Below the pieces are notes generated by a model. The model made no database searches. It was not told the DNA's origin and saw only the letters and a list, made by a program, of their open reading frames with translations. From Amaurobius ferox (lineage: Eukaryota; Arthropoda; Arachnida; Araneae; Amaurobiidae), in the NCBI GenBank assembly GCA_951213105.1, contig OX578152.1, positions 71,680,680 through 71,744,679 on the forward strand: a DNA stretch of 64,000 nucleotides, in the 5' to 3' direction. This document shows, piece after piece, positions 1-11,712 of the stretch. Both the position numbers and the translations under genes were made by a program. How positions within the stretch are numbered: the first letter of the stretch is position 1; the number at the start of each line of letters is the position of its first letter.

Positions 1-3000
1 CAAATTAATTTCTTAAAAAGTCATAGGATATAAAATAAAAATGAATATGAGCTGGCTTTATCACATGTAATATTATTATTCAACCTTATTGCTTATTATT
101 TTCGCCCTGTTGGCATGTTCTAATCGCGAGAAAAGGGACTTTTGTAACAGTTTTGTCGTTCGAATAAAAGAAATGTGACAGAATAAATGCTGACGAAATT
201 CTTAAGAACAAGTTACGAGTTATACCTCCACCAAAATTCTTCCCTGATTTACTTAGGAGTTTGTTAAAAATTATTCTTTATTTTGTAATGAGCTTCCTTC
301 AGCACAATGGCATGATTATTTTCGCCCTGTTTGCATAATTCATTAATTAAAATAATCTGTTCCGACCCTTCCTAATTGCGCGCCTAATCAGTAATCCGAA
401 AAGTAAACATGTCTGGAGAAAATGCGTGTGGCTATTTTTAACTCGTGAATTGATCTTCAAGGAATCCGGAATGACGTGTAACATCCACAGGTGCACATCT
501 GTTGCTGTTCGTAATTTTTAAGAATGCTAATTGCGGAAGTCTTTAAAAACTGTTATATTCTTTTTTATTTACAGAGATAAACAAACGGCTTGGCTTGTCT
601 ATGGAGAATAACTAAATATATATGCAAATGCGAATATAATCGTATATTCTGATGGATCCCCAGCTTCACGTAAATAATCAACTGTATCCAACAGATGGCT
701 TTTATCATAAATAAACAAATTTTGATTTCGCAGAGAAACAATAACAAATATGGGATTTATATTCAAGATTGCTTATACCCACTTGTATAATAAACAAACA
801 GTTCCCCGACACAGAAAGCGAAATTATGACGTACAAGATCCATAGACAATGACTTCGGCATTGAATTAACGTAATTGTAAATTGTAAATTGTAATTTGCT
901 GCTTTTGGCAACTTATGAGTCCAGACAAAGTGACATATCCTTAATTACTACTAAATCGCCATCAAAATGCAATTGACTGACAGTGAATATTCTGTGAAAT
1001 AAGTGATTTTTGACGAATTATTGAACATCGAAATACAAAATTTTTTTATGAAACGTATTTTATCTTGTGGAACGAATTAGATCCACGAAAGGATGCTAAC
1101 AGCTGTACTGTTTGCACTAGTGTGAGATGTAGAAAGATGTCTTGTGATTAAAATATATTTCGTTGAAGGTTAATAGGTTAAAAGCCTTGTAACGTAACTG
1201 TAAATTAAAAATTTTTGTTGGTTTTTAATTAATTAATAAAATATACTAAATTGAAAACCATATTAATCAGTTTCGGAGGCAATAAGTCATCCTTCTTCAG
1301 GATAAAAAGACAGAGCAAAAACACTAGCAAAATTAAGACAGCGTCTGTCTGATGTGTCTGCTTTTGCTGTTGTGGTTGCTCTGTTTTTTATCTTGAAAAA
1401 TAAACTGTATTTTGTCACTGATACAAGTTTATATAGTTTCTAGTTCATTATATGCTATGTTTTAAAAGAACTTTTTATTTTATAGTTGTTTTTGCAGCAG
1501 TTTGAGTGTTTTAGTTTAACATGTTTATCGTAATTATACGTATTAAAATTAAAATAATTCATTTCATAAAAATTAGTTTAATTCTTTCCAGAAATAAAAT
1601 GTGTTTTTTTCTCTGCCGGAAAAACATCACATACCTAACACTCATTCATTTAATAACAGTGATTAATTCTTCAATTAATAGTTTTACTTGCTAGATGAAA
1701 AAGAAAACCTGAAATATCTCAAGAACATACATGTTAGTTTATTTTTTTTTAATAATGTAATTTGTTTTTAAATGAAATATATGTAAAATGATTGTTCTTT
1801 TATGTCTTTCCAAATACCATTATTTTTCAATTTTCAAAATTAGAAATATATTCGATAAATCCAAGTAATTGCTCTGGGTTGATCCTCCTCAAAATTTCGT
1901 ATGTTTACCGATTGAAATAATTTTATTAAATAATATTTGGATAACTCAATTTGTTCGAGTGCTATTGCATCCACAGAATACTACATCATTAGTGAAAATC
2001 CACTTAAATTCGGTAGTTGGATTTTTAATCTCCTCACAATACTTTCCCTTTACATACACTATGGAAGGTAGAGAAGGAAAGTCTGGTTTGACGTCGGGCT
2101 TTAAAGAATAGTAACAAACGGATAGAACGAATTCGATAAAAATTATTTCAGTGATTCTTTTTGGGTTGCCATGCAACCGCTATGAAATTAGCTCAGGTTT
2201 TCCAAAGATAAAAAATGCTGTACGTAATTTGTTTACATGCTCTGCCAAACACATGTTTTTTCTTCTATTTTTTTTTATATATAATTGTGGTTTTTATTTT
2301 ACTTTCTTTTATAAGAAAATGTAATGCATATTTTATTTCTTTTAAACATTGTTTTTAAAAGCATTAATTTTTATAAAGCGATCAGAATATCTTGCACTAT
2401 TAGTTTATTTATCTAGTTTTAATTAAAACAATTTTTAATTTGTGGCTCACGTTGTGAAAAACAGCGTACATGGATGGATTTCGCTAGAATATCCCTCGAT
2501 TCGCCTTTGTTTCCAGATTAAAAAATATCAAAAGTTTAAATTAGGGGTGACGATATATAGGGATTTTCAAACACTTACATTACATAGTCCCTCAAAATCA
2601 ATAAATACACAATTTCATCCTTTCTCTGGGTGTCACATTTAATGACCACAACCCAATGGGAATTCCGGAATTGCAAATGAAATGGCTAATTTTATCACAC
2701 ATGCAATAAATTGACTCTGTCTTTCCTTACACAAATAGGGATTTATTTCCGGTTGTTTTCCCTTTTGCTTCAAATTTGAAATTCCCCATTTCTTTACAGC
2801 AGTTTATTAAGAACTCGCCTGAGTATTACAGAGCACCAAACTCAAATCCCCCAAATTCACGATATTTTTAAATTATAGAATCATTTGTATATTTTACGAG
2901 TACTATAAACTAGCACATACTTCACAAGAACAGAGAAACACTAACGTTAGATACTTAAAGCAATTTTATTTTCATCGCTCATAAAATCGGTGGAGATTTT

Positions 3001-3382
3001 CAGGCTCTCCTCTGTTTCGTTCTAAATATCATGAATACGTACAGCGAAATAAATCTCTTTCTTTCACTTGTTAAAATTGCCCCTTTTTCATTCTATTTCT
3101 CTTTCTATTCAAATTGAGTTGTTCTCTTCATTTGAATTTATGTTGAGAAGAAAGGACTGCAGAGGTTTTGGAGCAGTAAAATTGTAAAGCTTATCATGAC
3201 TAACTATTAAGAACATGTGATATTGAGGTATAGCATGGTTACATCTCGCTTTTCAAGAATGTGTATGATAAAATGCAAATGTGTGTGCATGCATTTCAAA
3301 CATATATTCATAAAACAGACATCTACTACTTAAGCTTGTCGAGAACAAGGAAATTAACATTGTATTTAAGTTGCAACATTTT
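1..3382. other. AT-rich DNA with no recognisable gene
   Basis: I see no coding region longer than chance on either strand and no family motif. Stop codons are dense in every frame. The stretch about 2690-2870 weakly resembles the D-block sequence near 11440-11560 (shared run CCCCATTTCTTTA followed by an AGCAGTT-like motif), so it may be an old copy of that repeat. A hairpin-forming segment at 1262-1432 is listed separately. Otherwise nothing is supported here. Confidence 0.6.
1262..1432. repeat. imperfect inverted repeat, arms about 75 bp
   Basis: The left arm carries AATCAGTTTCGGAGG and then CTTCAGGATAAAAAGACAG. The right arm carries CTGTTTTTTATCTTGAAAA and ends CACTGATAC, so its reverse complement follows the left arm with mismatches. 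The centre near 1345-1355 is short (GCGTCTGTCTG). This looks like a small foldback or MITE-type element, or its relic. No protein is encoded. Family not recognised. Confidence 0.5.
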
Positions 3383-4715
3383 TTAACAAGAAAGATCAAT
3401 CATGCTTAAAGCATTGATTATGAAACACTTTCCAACTTCAATGCAATTTTATTTAAACATGTCTAAAATGCAATACATTCCTAGGTAATATTTTGAAACT
3501 TATCACAATACTGCATTAATTTATTATATTTGGAAACTTAAACCTTCATCGAAAAAAATGAACTTCATTCAAATGACGGCATTGAAACATAAATTGCCTG
3601 GTTTAAACATCTCTAAAATGTTATACATTCCTCGGTAATAGTTTCAGAATTATCATAATACTACGATAATTTATTATATTTGAAAACTTCATCGAAAACA
3701 ACTGAAATTAATTCAAATGACGTCATAGAAAAAATAACACGCCTGGATTTCTCTATAAAAACAGGATTTCATTCATAACTTACTCCTATTCATTTCATTC
3801 ATCACAATACTATAATAATTTATTTTATTTAAACATTTTGTTTAAGACCATGGAGCTACAAAAAATTAAACTCTATGCTTGAAACTTCATCGAAAAAAAA
3901 TCGTCCTTCTCTTTATGAAATCAATTAATATTTCATTCATATCAGCCATGCAGACTCCATGGACTAAATTATTTTGTGTTAAAAAAATGCAGGAATTCTA
4001 ATCCAACTCATTCTATATATTTTGCTGTTTCCATTTTACATAGGTGAAAAATAGGCTTAGTTGTAGAAATAATCAAATTTAGATGAGCATTTAAACTCAA
4101 ATATATTGTCATTGCGTTGTTTCAGTATGTAGATGCACAGAATTTAAGCAAAAATAAAGTAGTTTTAGGACGGATACAACACTCAATATGAATTAAAAAG
4201 AACTTAAAAAAAATCACGATTTTGAAACAAGATGGATGCCATATATCATTTTGAAGTGGGTCATGTGATCGTTTCATATCATGGTCACGTGATCGTTTCA
4301 TATAAGAGGTGTAATTATTATTTTAATTTTTATTTAAAAAACTACTGAATATATTTCGCTAAATTTTTTTTTATATATTTTATGGAACAATTTGAATATT
4401 ACCTAAAATTTTCGAAGCAATTTGTGAATTTTCAATCCGCTTAAAAAATGCTTGAAAAATTAGGTCCCATAGGGCTCAATGTATTTCATTTTTTCGACCC
4501 GGGTTCAATCCAAAACTAATTGTGTGATATTATTCATTTATATTCCCATAGGTCCTACAGACCGTCTGAACAACATACTAAAATTTCATTTTGATTAAGT
4601 CTTTTTTACGGCAGTTATCATGCTAACGGACAGACAGACAGACAGACAGACAGAATGAACAAAGTCATAAACACTTTTCAACTTTGTTGTAAAGTGTTAA
4701 AAAATAAATGCTATT
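3383..4715 (-). repeat. long dispersed repeat, inverted copy of 40667-41665
   Basis: Read on the minus strand, this segment follows the same order as the plus-strand sequence at 40667-41665. It starts with an element bearing a GACA/GTCT run and the flank AACACTTTACAA. Then come a TTTAGGACGGATACAAC-like stretch, a block ending in TAGGCTTAGTTGTAG, and a part with TGACGTCATAG. The second part also matches 29255-29665. Divergence is considerable, with indels. No coding capacity is visible. A (GACA)n microsatellite lies at about 4628-4653. Confidence 0.7.
3452..3745. repeat. imperfect tandem repeat, two units of about 150 bp
   Basis: The motif TTTAAACAT-(G/C)-TCTAAAATG recurs at 3452 and 3602. 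It is followed in both units by a TACATTCCT-GGTAATA motif, AATTTATTATATTTG, CTTCATCGAAAA and finally TCAAATGACG. The period is about 150 bp with some 20-25 percent differences by eye. The related plus-strand copies at about 29455-29665 and 41465-41665 appear to hold a single unit, so the doubling is local. Confidence 0.65.
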
Positions 4716-4743
4716 TTATTTTACGCCTTTGCTTCACGTTTCG

Positions 4744-5163
4744 GTAGAAAATCCCACCTCTCCACCTATAAGTTTATTATTTACAACCAAATACTTGCAC
4801 CTGCGTTTCTGTATGCCAGTCTTGTATGGGGATCGGCTGCAAAAACACACATTGAGAAACTGCAAGTATTCCAAAAAGAAGCATTAAGATGCATTGTGAA
4901 TGCACCTCGATTTGTACAAAACCTTTGAGATCATTCACCATGATCTCAAAGTCTCTTGCATAGAAGAGCAGATTCGACGCTACACTCGAAATTTTTACAA
5001 GAATTCAAGCAAACTATGTTTGAGAGACGCAGATCAAAGCTACTACATCATTTCCTTGAGTTAGCTAAGGAAGCGACGTCCCCGCAATCTTTTGGTCGGC
5101 CCTTTAAAGGGCCTCTGGAAAAAGCCGAGATATGCGCCTCCCCAACCCGGTGTCACTTGAGCT
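4744..5163 (+). pseudogene. jockey-like LINE, C-terminal part of reverse-transcriptase ORF, broken
   Basis: One frame reads LAPAFLYASLVWGSAAKTHI, then EKLQVFQKEALRCIVNAPRF. These match, from memory of the family, the conserved block downstream of the RT fingers and palm in jockey-type non-LTR retrotransposons (the YASPVWG and NAPRYV signatures). At about 4923 the frame meets a stop. The homologous continuation (IIHHDLKV, then IEEQIRRYTRNFY) moves to another frame, so there is at least one frameshift. The catalytic YADD region and everything upstream are absent, consistent with a 5'-truncated copy. What follows 5163 may be its 3' untranslated region. It has no function as it stands. Confidence 0.8.
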
Positions 5164-5514
5164 GAATTCGATCTAACGACGATAGATGGCGCCACAGTTG
5201 CGCCTGTTCGTCATTAGATCAATACCCACTGACATGGCACGATAGTTTATTAGCTAGCTGTTTTTGACGCCAGCCCGCTTGCAATCCACTTTTAAAATTT
5301 TCTCCTTAATTCTAATTTTCACTTCTTTTATATTTTTATGCTTTCTCGTCGTCTTGTAAATTTAATTTTAAATTAGACTAATGGTATATTCAACCTGCTC
5401 AGATCTTTCCCTTCGCCCATCCCCTTTCTTACCTCTTCTAAGCAGTCGGCCAATACCAAGATAAGATCACCATCCAATAACATCAGACCAAATCATTCCA
5501 TCTACATCCTGCTC
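5164..5514. other. probable LINE 3' UTR remnant, no gene
   Basis: This is pyrimidine-rich, stop-dense sequence following the jockey-like coding relic. It contains GGCGCCACAGTTGCGCC, a short GC-rich imperfect palindrome. I recognise no poly-A tail, target duplication or further coding motif. Assignment to the LINE rests on position only. Confidence 0.35.
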
Positions 5515-5760
5515 AGGAATGTTTTCAAAAATTAATTAAAAAATTTGGGGGGAGGGGGGTACCCGAGCATTCTATTGCGCTTAAAAAATTTAATAGTGGT
5601 TTTGCCTTTACTTATTATAACAATCCTACCAAATTATTTTTGCAACGCTTAATTCGTTCAGAGTAGTCGCGTTCACAGATTCGCAATAAAACGCTCAATT
5701 CGAGTTCAGGGATACTTAAAATGTGCTCTACTGTCGAAAACTCCACAGAAGAGCGGGATT
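5515..5760 (-). mobile_element. family-A-like ATIR element, partial inverted copy (A6)
   Basis: On the minus strand this matches the left half of the family A elements: GTCGAAAACTC near the left end, the AAATGGAC-like middle, then the CGAATGTTC-like and CCCCCAAATTTT region. The same variant occurs at 18490-18775, including the CAATCCTACCAAATTAT motif that family A proper lacks. Both terminal structures are missing, so it is a relic. Confidence 0.6.
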
Positions 5761-5765
5761 TTATA

Positions 5766-5960
5766 AAAAGTAATTATAGTAATAGTAATGATATAGCAGT
5801 AGTAGTGACAACATTAACCTTATGAAAGGATGGTTAATTAAATTCTGCTAAATTTAATGAATCATCCTTACAAAACGTATCAATGAATTAAAATATATCG
5901 AAATTTTCATGTTTAACAGCGGCATTGAGAGCGCGTTCTTGGAGCTATATGTCAGTTATT
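5766..5960 (+). repeat. partial copy of D-block sequence (D0)
   Basis: This aligns with about 8316-8534 in D1 and 20510-20728 in D2. Shared landmarks are GTAATTAT-AG, AATGATAT, TTATGAAAGGA, TTTAATGAATCATCCTTA and GCATTGAG-GCG-GTTCTT. Like its D1 counterpart it is followed directly by a family A element (A1), which suggests that repeat and inserted element were copied together. Confidence 0.65.
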
Positions 5961-6885
5961 ACTTTCCTTATATACATAATGTATAAGGAAAGTATTGTGA
6001 CGGGGTCGAAAATTCGAGTTTTCGACAGGAGAGCAAGTTTCAAGCATCCCTGATCACGAATTAAACATTTTTGAGGTGATGTCTGTGTGTGTGTGTGTGA
6101 AAATGTGTGTGTGAGGCTGTGGCGACGATATCTCACGAACGAATGGAGCGATTCGAATGAAATTTGGTACAAAAATCATAATCCGTGAATACTGGAAGGC
6201 TATTGTTCTTAAACGCACTCGAATGTTCAGATCCCCCTAAATTTTCGAGTGAAATTTTGAAAAAATCATCAAAAAATCAAAACCTTTAATAAAGTTACGC
6301 AAATAGATATTTCTTATGTAATTTTTGCTTAGAAAACGATTGAGATAAACTTTAGAACGCTAGCGTGAATCGTTCTCGAGATATTGCACATTTTTCAAAT
6401 AAATTTATAAAAAAAATCCCATAAATTAAAATAAATATATTAACTGTTGAGAAACATGTTCACTTTTCATATGCAATATAATGCAATAAATTTGGTGACA
6501 TCATTCTCGTGAATCTAGCTCGTTCCATTCATAAGGAAATATACTTTGAGTAATACATTTGTATTTGAACGCCAATAGTCATTTATCTGCTATAAGAATA
6601 ACTTATTTATCCGTCCATAACGCTTGGTGAGATTTTTTGTGACAAATTTGGCGGAATGTCGCCAACATGGCGACTTTTTTAAATGTTGCCAAATTAACGA
6701 AAATCTCGCCAAATCGATAAACATGACGCTAAATCGATGAAAATGACGACTAATTAACGAAAATTCAATATCCTGGAAAGAATATAAGTATCTACTATAA
6801 GAATAACCTAATTTTTTTGCTGTAAAAGTAGTAAATTCATTGCATTATATAAGCAAAGTCATGTGGTGCCCACATCAGATTTTTT
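5961..6885 (+). mobile_element. family A ATIR element, copy A1 (Helitron2/Helentron-like, non-autonomous)
   Basis: Plus here means the ACTTTCC end lies to the left. The left end is a perfect 12-bp hairpin, ACTTTCCTTATA / TATAAGGAAAGT, with a 9-nt loop. The right end has the inverted copy of the left terminus set about 25 bp in from the edge (here decayed to TATATAAGCAAAGT), then CATGTGGTGCCCACATCAGA and a T run. A (GT)n tract lies near 6083-6114. No ORF of note is present. Terminal inverted repeats of unequal distance from the ends, a hairpin at one end and insertion between Ts fit the Helitron2/Helentron (HINE) plan. Family name not known to me. Confidence 0.75.
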
Positions 6886-8534
6886 ACTTTAGGAGTGAAA
6901 ACGTGCTGCCTAGAATCGTGATATAGTAGCTCAGATTGTGGAGGATTGAATTTACAATCCAATGTTTCTAGGTATCATTCTGGTGCTGTAAAAGTTATAC
7001 TCTCTTGAAATTTAAATCGTTTCACGCATAAAACTAATTGGAATTAAAAACACATCTCTGCACATAACCACATGCTTTCAGGTACCCCTGTGACGCATTT
7101 CCTGGCTGTGCGTCCCTTGGATTTTGCGTTACGTGCGACACAGATATTTTCTTTTATTATTTAAAATCCAAAGGCTTTTTAAAATTATCGAAGTAGTTCT
7201 CGGATACGTTTTCTTACGGATAACTATAGTTGATCAAAAGTGCTAGTGAATGTTTTTTGCTCCATATATTTCAATTTGCTGCGGTTTGACTTTTGTGCAG
7301 CTTTCTTGAATTTTAGCATTCTATCGTCCAAGTTGCACTTCTTACGATATCCTGTATTATATATAATATACATTTAGAATATTATCGGTATATATGAATA
7401 GTAGGCAATTATAATTCCGTTTCAATTTGTAATAATATTATACTCTGATGACCCATAGAATAATGACATCCAATTTAGGCGTAACTAACAGTTGTGATTA
7501 AATGACTGTCGCCGAGAAATATACGAAGTTCATACTGAAAGATATTTCAATTTCGTTTGCTTTCTTAGTCATTTTACCATCTGCTGGAACAGTGATTTGG
7601 ATTGAAACTATCTGCTTAAAAATTTACACCTTTTATCTTTAATGTTATTACAAATAACCAGCATTTAAATGTTCAAAGAGAATACCGAGTGCGAATATTG
7701 ACAGCGGGAAAATGTGGGCGTGACCAAATATACCACTGATGCATGTTGTACCGCCTTTTCACAAATTAATAATATAGGTATTTTCGAAATAGTGCTTATT
7801 TCCTATAATTGAATCAAATTGTTAGGATTCCCTATTTGTTTATTTTCTTATATAAGACAAGGACGTCTTAATAATTATCTAGCTCCTAAGAAAAAGTAAA
7901 GTACAGAAAGCAAAGCTTCGAGAAAGCAAACACTTGGGACTTGTACGGTAAATTACTTAGCCCATTTGAAGTATCTCATCGAAAATATAAAGTGATTTTT
8001 TTTACATTCAGGCATGTCAATTGTATTTAAAAGTCTCAGAGATGACTGCGGAGAACCTTTTTTATGAACATTTTATGTTCTGTAGTCTTGCTTTTTCGAA
8101 GTCGAAAATCCGGTTACGTTAGGTTCTGTTCGGTGGAAAATAATGTAAGAGTTCAAAGATGCAGCTCTCTTGGTCACAGAGGTGTTTCTGGAGGGTCTAG
8201 AAAGACTTATCGAAATCCCCCTTTTTCTCTGTTAGGTTCTGCACAGTTGATACAATAAGTGTGCAAAGATTAAGTCGTCCGGATCACTTTGGGAATATAG
8301 GATGATCATTTGATAATTTTTGCTAGTAGTAATTATTGAACTAGTAATGATATTAGTAAAAATGATAGTAATGATACCAGTTACTTTATGAAAGGACGAT
8401 TAATTGCATTGATTTTAATGAACCATCCTTATAAAACATTTTCATGAATTATTAATATATCAGAATTTCATATTTAACGCTGCATTGAGTGCCCGTTCTT
8501 CAAACAACTGTATCGCATTATCTTTTATAATATT

Positions 8535-9450
8535 ACTTTCCTTATATACATAATGTATAAGGAAAGTATTGTGACGGGGTCGAAAGTTCAAATTCGAGTT
8601 TTCGACGGGAGAGCACGTTTCAAGCATCCCTGATCACGAATCAAACATTTTTGAAGTGATGTCTGTGTGTGTGTGTGTGTGTGTGTCATTGAGTCTGTGG
8701 AGACGATAACTGACGAACGAATGAACCGATTAGAACGAAATTTGGTACAAAAATCACAATCCGTAAACACTGGAAGCCTATTGTTTTTATACGCAATCGA
8801 ATGTTCAGAACCCCCTAAATTTTCGAGTGAAATTTTGAAAAATCGTCAAAAAATCAAAACCTCTAATAAAGTTACGCAAATAGACATTTCTTACGTAAAT
8901 TTTCATTAGAAAACGATTGGCATAAATTTTAGAACTCTAACATGAGCCGTTCTCGAGATATTGCACATTTTGAAAGAAAAATTATCAAAAAGTCATAAAA
9001 AAAAATATTTCCTATTTAAAACCAAATTCACTTTTCATATGTAATACCATGCGATAAATTCGGTGACATCATTCTCGTGGATCTAGCTCGTTCCATTCAT
9101 GAAAAAAGGTAATTTGAATAATACTTTTGTATTTGAATGCCAATAGTCATTTATGTGCTGTAAGAATAACTTATTTCTCCATCCTTAACTCTTGGCGAGA
9201 TTTTGGCGACGAATTAGGCGGAATGTCGCCAACTTGACGACTTTTTGAAATGTTGCCAAATTAACGAAAATCTCGCCAAATGGATAAACATGATGCTAAA
9301 TCAATGAAAATGACGACTCATTGTCGAAAATTCGATATCTTGGAAAGAATATTAGTATCTACTATAAGAAAAACCTATTTATTTTACTGTAAAAGTAGTA
9401 AATTCATTACATTATATAAGGAAAGTCATGTGTTGCCCACATCAGATTTT
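8535..9450 (+). mobile_element. family A ATIR element, copy A2
   Basis: This is a complete copy with the left hairpin ACTTTCCTTATA / TATAAGGAAAGT at 8535-8567, GTGACGGGGTCGAAA, a (TG)n tract at about 8664-8687, and the right inset inverted repeat TATATAAGGAAAGT at 9413-9426. It ends CATGTGTTGCCCACATCAGA plus Ts. It sits in D1 where D2 has only an unbroken T run (around 20730-20742), so it was inserted into a T run with no visible target duplication. It encodes nothing. Confidence 0.8.
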
Positions 9451-9705
9451 GTTACTGAACATGTCGCATAATGTTACAAAAGAAAAGCCAATTTTTTACA
9501 ACATATAAGGTAAGATAACTTTTAGGTAACCTTTCAGTAACTTTTAATCAACTTTAGGTAAGTTTTCTGATGATTTATTCAAAAATTTTGTAATATATTG
9601 AAAAAATGTTTTTTCCAGTGTTGTATAATGAATGCCACTCACTAACTTATGATAAATGACGTATAAATGATTGTTTGTTCAAAATGAGAAGATGTTCTGG
9701 TTTTT
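9451..9705. other. orphan segment between A2 and A3, absent from D2
   Basis: These 255 bp lie between two family A copies and have no counterpart in D2. The segment holds reiterated AACTTTTAGGTAA-like motifs (9510-9565) and a TTTTGTAATATATTG stretch. It has neither family A termini nor coding capacity. It may be the remnant of another insertion, or sequence carried along with A2 or A3. Confidence 0.45.
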
Positions 9706-10644
9706 ACGTTCTTTAAATACATATTGTATAAGGAAAGTATTGTGACGGGGTCGATAATTCGAATTCGAGTTTTCGACGGAAGAGCACGTTTCAAGCATCT
9801 CTGATCACGAATCAAACATTTTTGAAGTGCTGTCTGTGTGTGTGTCATTGAGTCTGTGGAGACGGTAACTGACGAAAGAAATGGACCGATTAGAACGAAA
9901 TTTGGTATAAAAATCACAATCCATAAACACTGGAAGCCTATTGTTTTTATACGCAATCGAATGTTCAGAACCCCCCTAAATTCTCGAGTGAAATTTTGAA
10001 AAATCGTCAAAAAATCAAAACCTCTAATAAAGTTACTCAAATAGATATTTCTTACGTAATTTCTCATTAGAAAACGATTGGCATAAATTTTAGAACGCTA
10101 ACATGAGCCGTTTTCGAGATATTGCAGATTTTTAAAAAAAATTATTAAAAAGTCATAAAATAAAAAAAATATTTCCTATTTAAAACCAAGTTCACTTTTC
10201 ATATGTAATACCATGTGATAAATTCGGTGACATCATTCTCGTGGATCTAGCTCGTTCCATTCATAAAAAAAGATACTTTGAGTAATACTTTTGTATTTGA
10301 ACGCCAATAGTCATTTATTTGCTGTTAGAATAACTTATTTCTTCGTCCATAACGCGTGGCGAGATTTTGGCGACGAACTTGATCGAATGTCGCCAACTTG
10401 GCGACTTTTTTAAATGTTTCTAAACGAACGAAAAACTCGCTAAATGGATAAAAATGACGCTAAATCAATGACGGCTCATTGATGATGACGACTTGGAAAA
10501 TGACAACTCATTGACGAAAATTCAATATCTTGGAAAGAATACAAATAACTACTATAAAAATAATCTATTTTTTTATTGTAAAAGTAGTAATTTCATTGCA
10601 TTATATACGGAAAGTCATGTGCTGCCCACATCAGATTTTTTTTT
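9706..10644 (+). mobile_element. family A ATIR element, copy A3
   Basis: The left hairpin is partly decayed (ACGTTCTTTAAATACATATTG then TATAAGGAAAGT). The middle (GTCTGTGTGTGTGTCATTGAG, then CGAAATTTGGTA) and the right end (TATACGGAAAGTCATGTGCTGCCCACATCAGA plus T8) follow family A closely. Downstream, TATAATGGTATAAATTTATAG rejoins D-block sequence seen unbroken at 20740-20765. A minus-strand frame of 141 codons spans it, but this is a by-product of low stop density in the repeat and not a gene. Confidence 0.75.
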
Positions 10645-11059
10645 ATAATGGTATAAATTTATAGAAATCTAAAAACATATTGATATAAAACATGCTATAA
10701 ACATCTATATAATAATTTTATAATTTTTTTATCTTTTCAGATCCTCATGAACACGCCCCCTTCCCCGGTGATTGAGAAAACTTAATTTTTGCACACTTAC
10801 ATTATATATAAGTGTTGAAGGTGTGGTCTGGGCCTTCAACACTTACATTATCAACCATATGAGACAAGATTTGAAGAATCCGGATTTTCATTTTCTCCTT
10901 GGGCGGGAGAAAGTCTCTCCAGATGTCCTCCCCAGTGATGAAGAAGGCGAAAATTTTGCTCATTTATATATTTACCATGGGATTGAACCTAACGGAGCCA
11001 ATTTTGATCTAAACTGCTGTTTTCAACAATAAGCGCCATACGTTTTTATTCCTAAATAA

Positions 11060-11300
11060 CAGTGATTTGTGCACGGCGATTTTATCGAAACTAACCTTCG
11101 TGTTCACGCTGAGTATGGGCACTTTAAATTCCGTAAGTTCTTCCGAGTGGTTGGTGGTAGTGGAAGGAGGGTACGGTCCCTGTAGATGCCGCTCCCACTG
11201 GGTTCCGGTCTAAATTGGATGACACCTGTTGGCTATCCAAACATATACCTTACACTTTCGGGTAGGTCGGACGATCAGGGTCGCAGAAGAAAAAGGCCTA
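11060..11300 (+). mobile_element. SINE copy S5, damaged head
   Basis: The shared SINE body is present: GTGTTCACGCTGAGTATGGG, GAGTGGTTGGTGGTAG, GGAAGGAGGGTACGGTCCCT, CTGGGTTCCGGTCTAAATTG and a tail TTTCGGGTAGGTCGGACGAT. The end is (GAA)-rich. The tRNA-like B box seen in the D2 counterpart at 21275-21289 has been deleted, so this copy would lack its internal pol III promoter. Its equivalent position in D1 and D2 means that the SINE was there before the block duplicated. Confidence 0.8.
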
Positions 11301-11712
11301 AATACCAGTGCTATTATATTTTTGTAGTTCTATTTGCATTTGAAAGCCAGATTGTTTAATATCTAATTTTTCTTCTTCAGCGTGACATGGATTCTTTATC
11401 AAATTTCTTGCAAAAGGAATCTCTGCGTTTCCTAACCAATAAAGAGATACAATTTCTTTGCTCGAAATTTAAAGTTCCCCATTTCTTTATATAGCAGTTC
11501 ATTATGAATTCACTTTCATTTCACGCAACACCGAATGTAAATTCCTGAAATCCCATGTGTGAATTGTGGTATCAATTGCAAATATTTCATAGGTGCTATA
11601 CATTATAAGGGGTTTTCGAACAGCACTAGATATTTGTATGTACGATTATTTTTAAACGATTTGTTTCCGTCGCTCGTAATATTGGAGTTTCTTTGTTTTA
11701 TTCAAAATATGT

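Noticed and set aside
4620..4660. CRISPR-like short regular repeats
   Set aside because: This is a simple (GACA)n microsatellite in a eukaryotic repeat. There are no spacers and no associated genes.
5961..6885. Family A as an ordinary cut-and-paste TIR transposon
   Set aside because: The inverted repeat is terminal at one end but inset by about 25 bp at the other, both ends have extra hairpins, and empty sites show no duplication. This fits Helitron2/Helentron-like elements better.
9642..10067. 141-codon minus-strand frame
   Set aside because: It lies almost wholly within element A3. Equivalent frames in the other family A copies are broken at different places and show no protein motif.
10772..11032. 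86-codon plus-strand frame ending DLNCCFQQ
   Set aside because: The counterpart in D2 is interrupted by stops and a 58-bp insertion, and similar nucleotide motifs recur at 31625-32040, so it belongs to a dispersed repeat.
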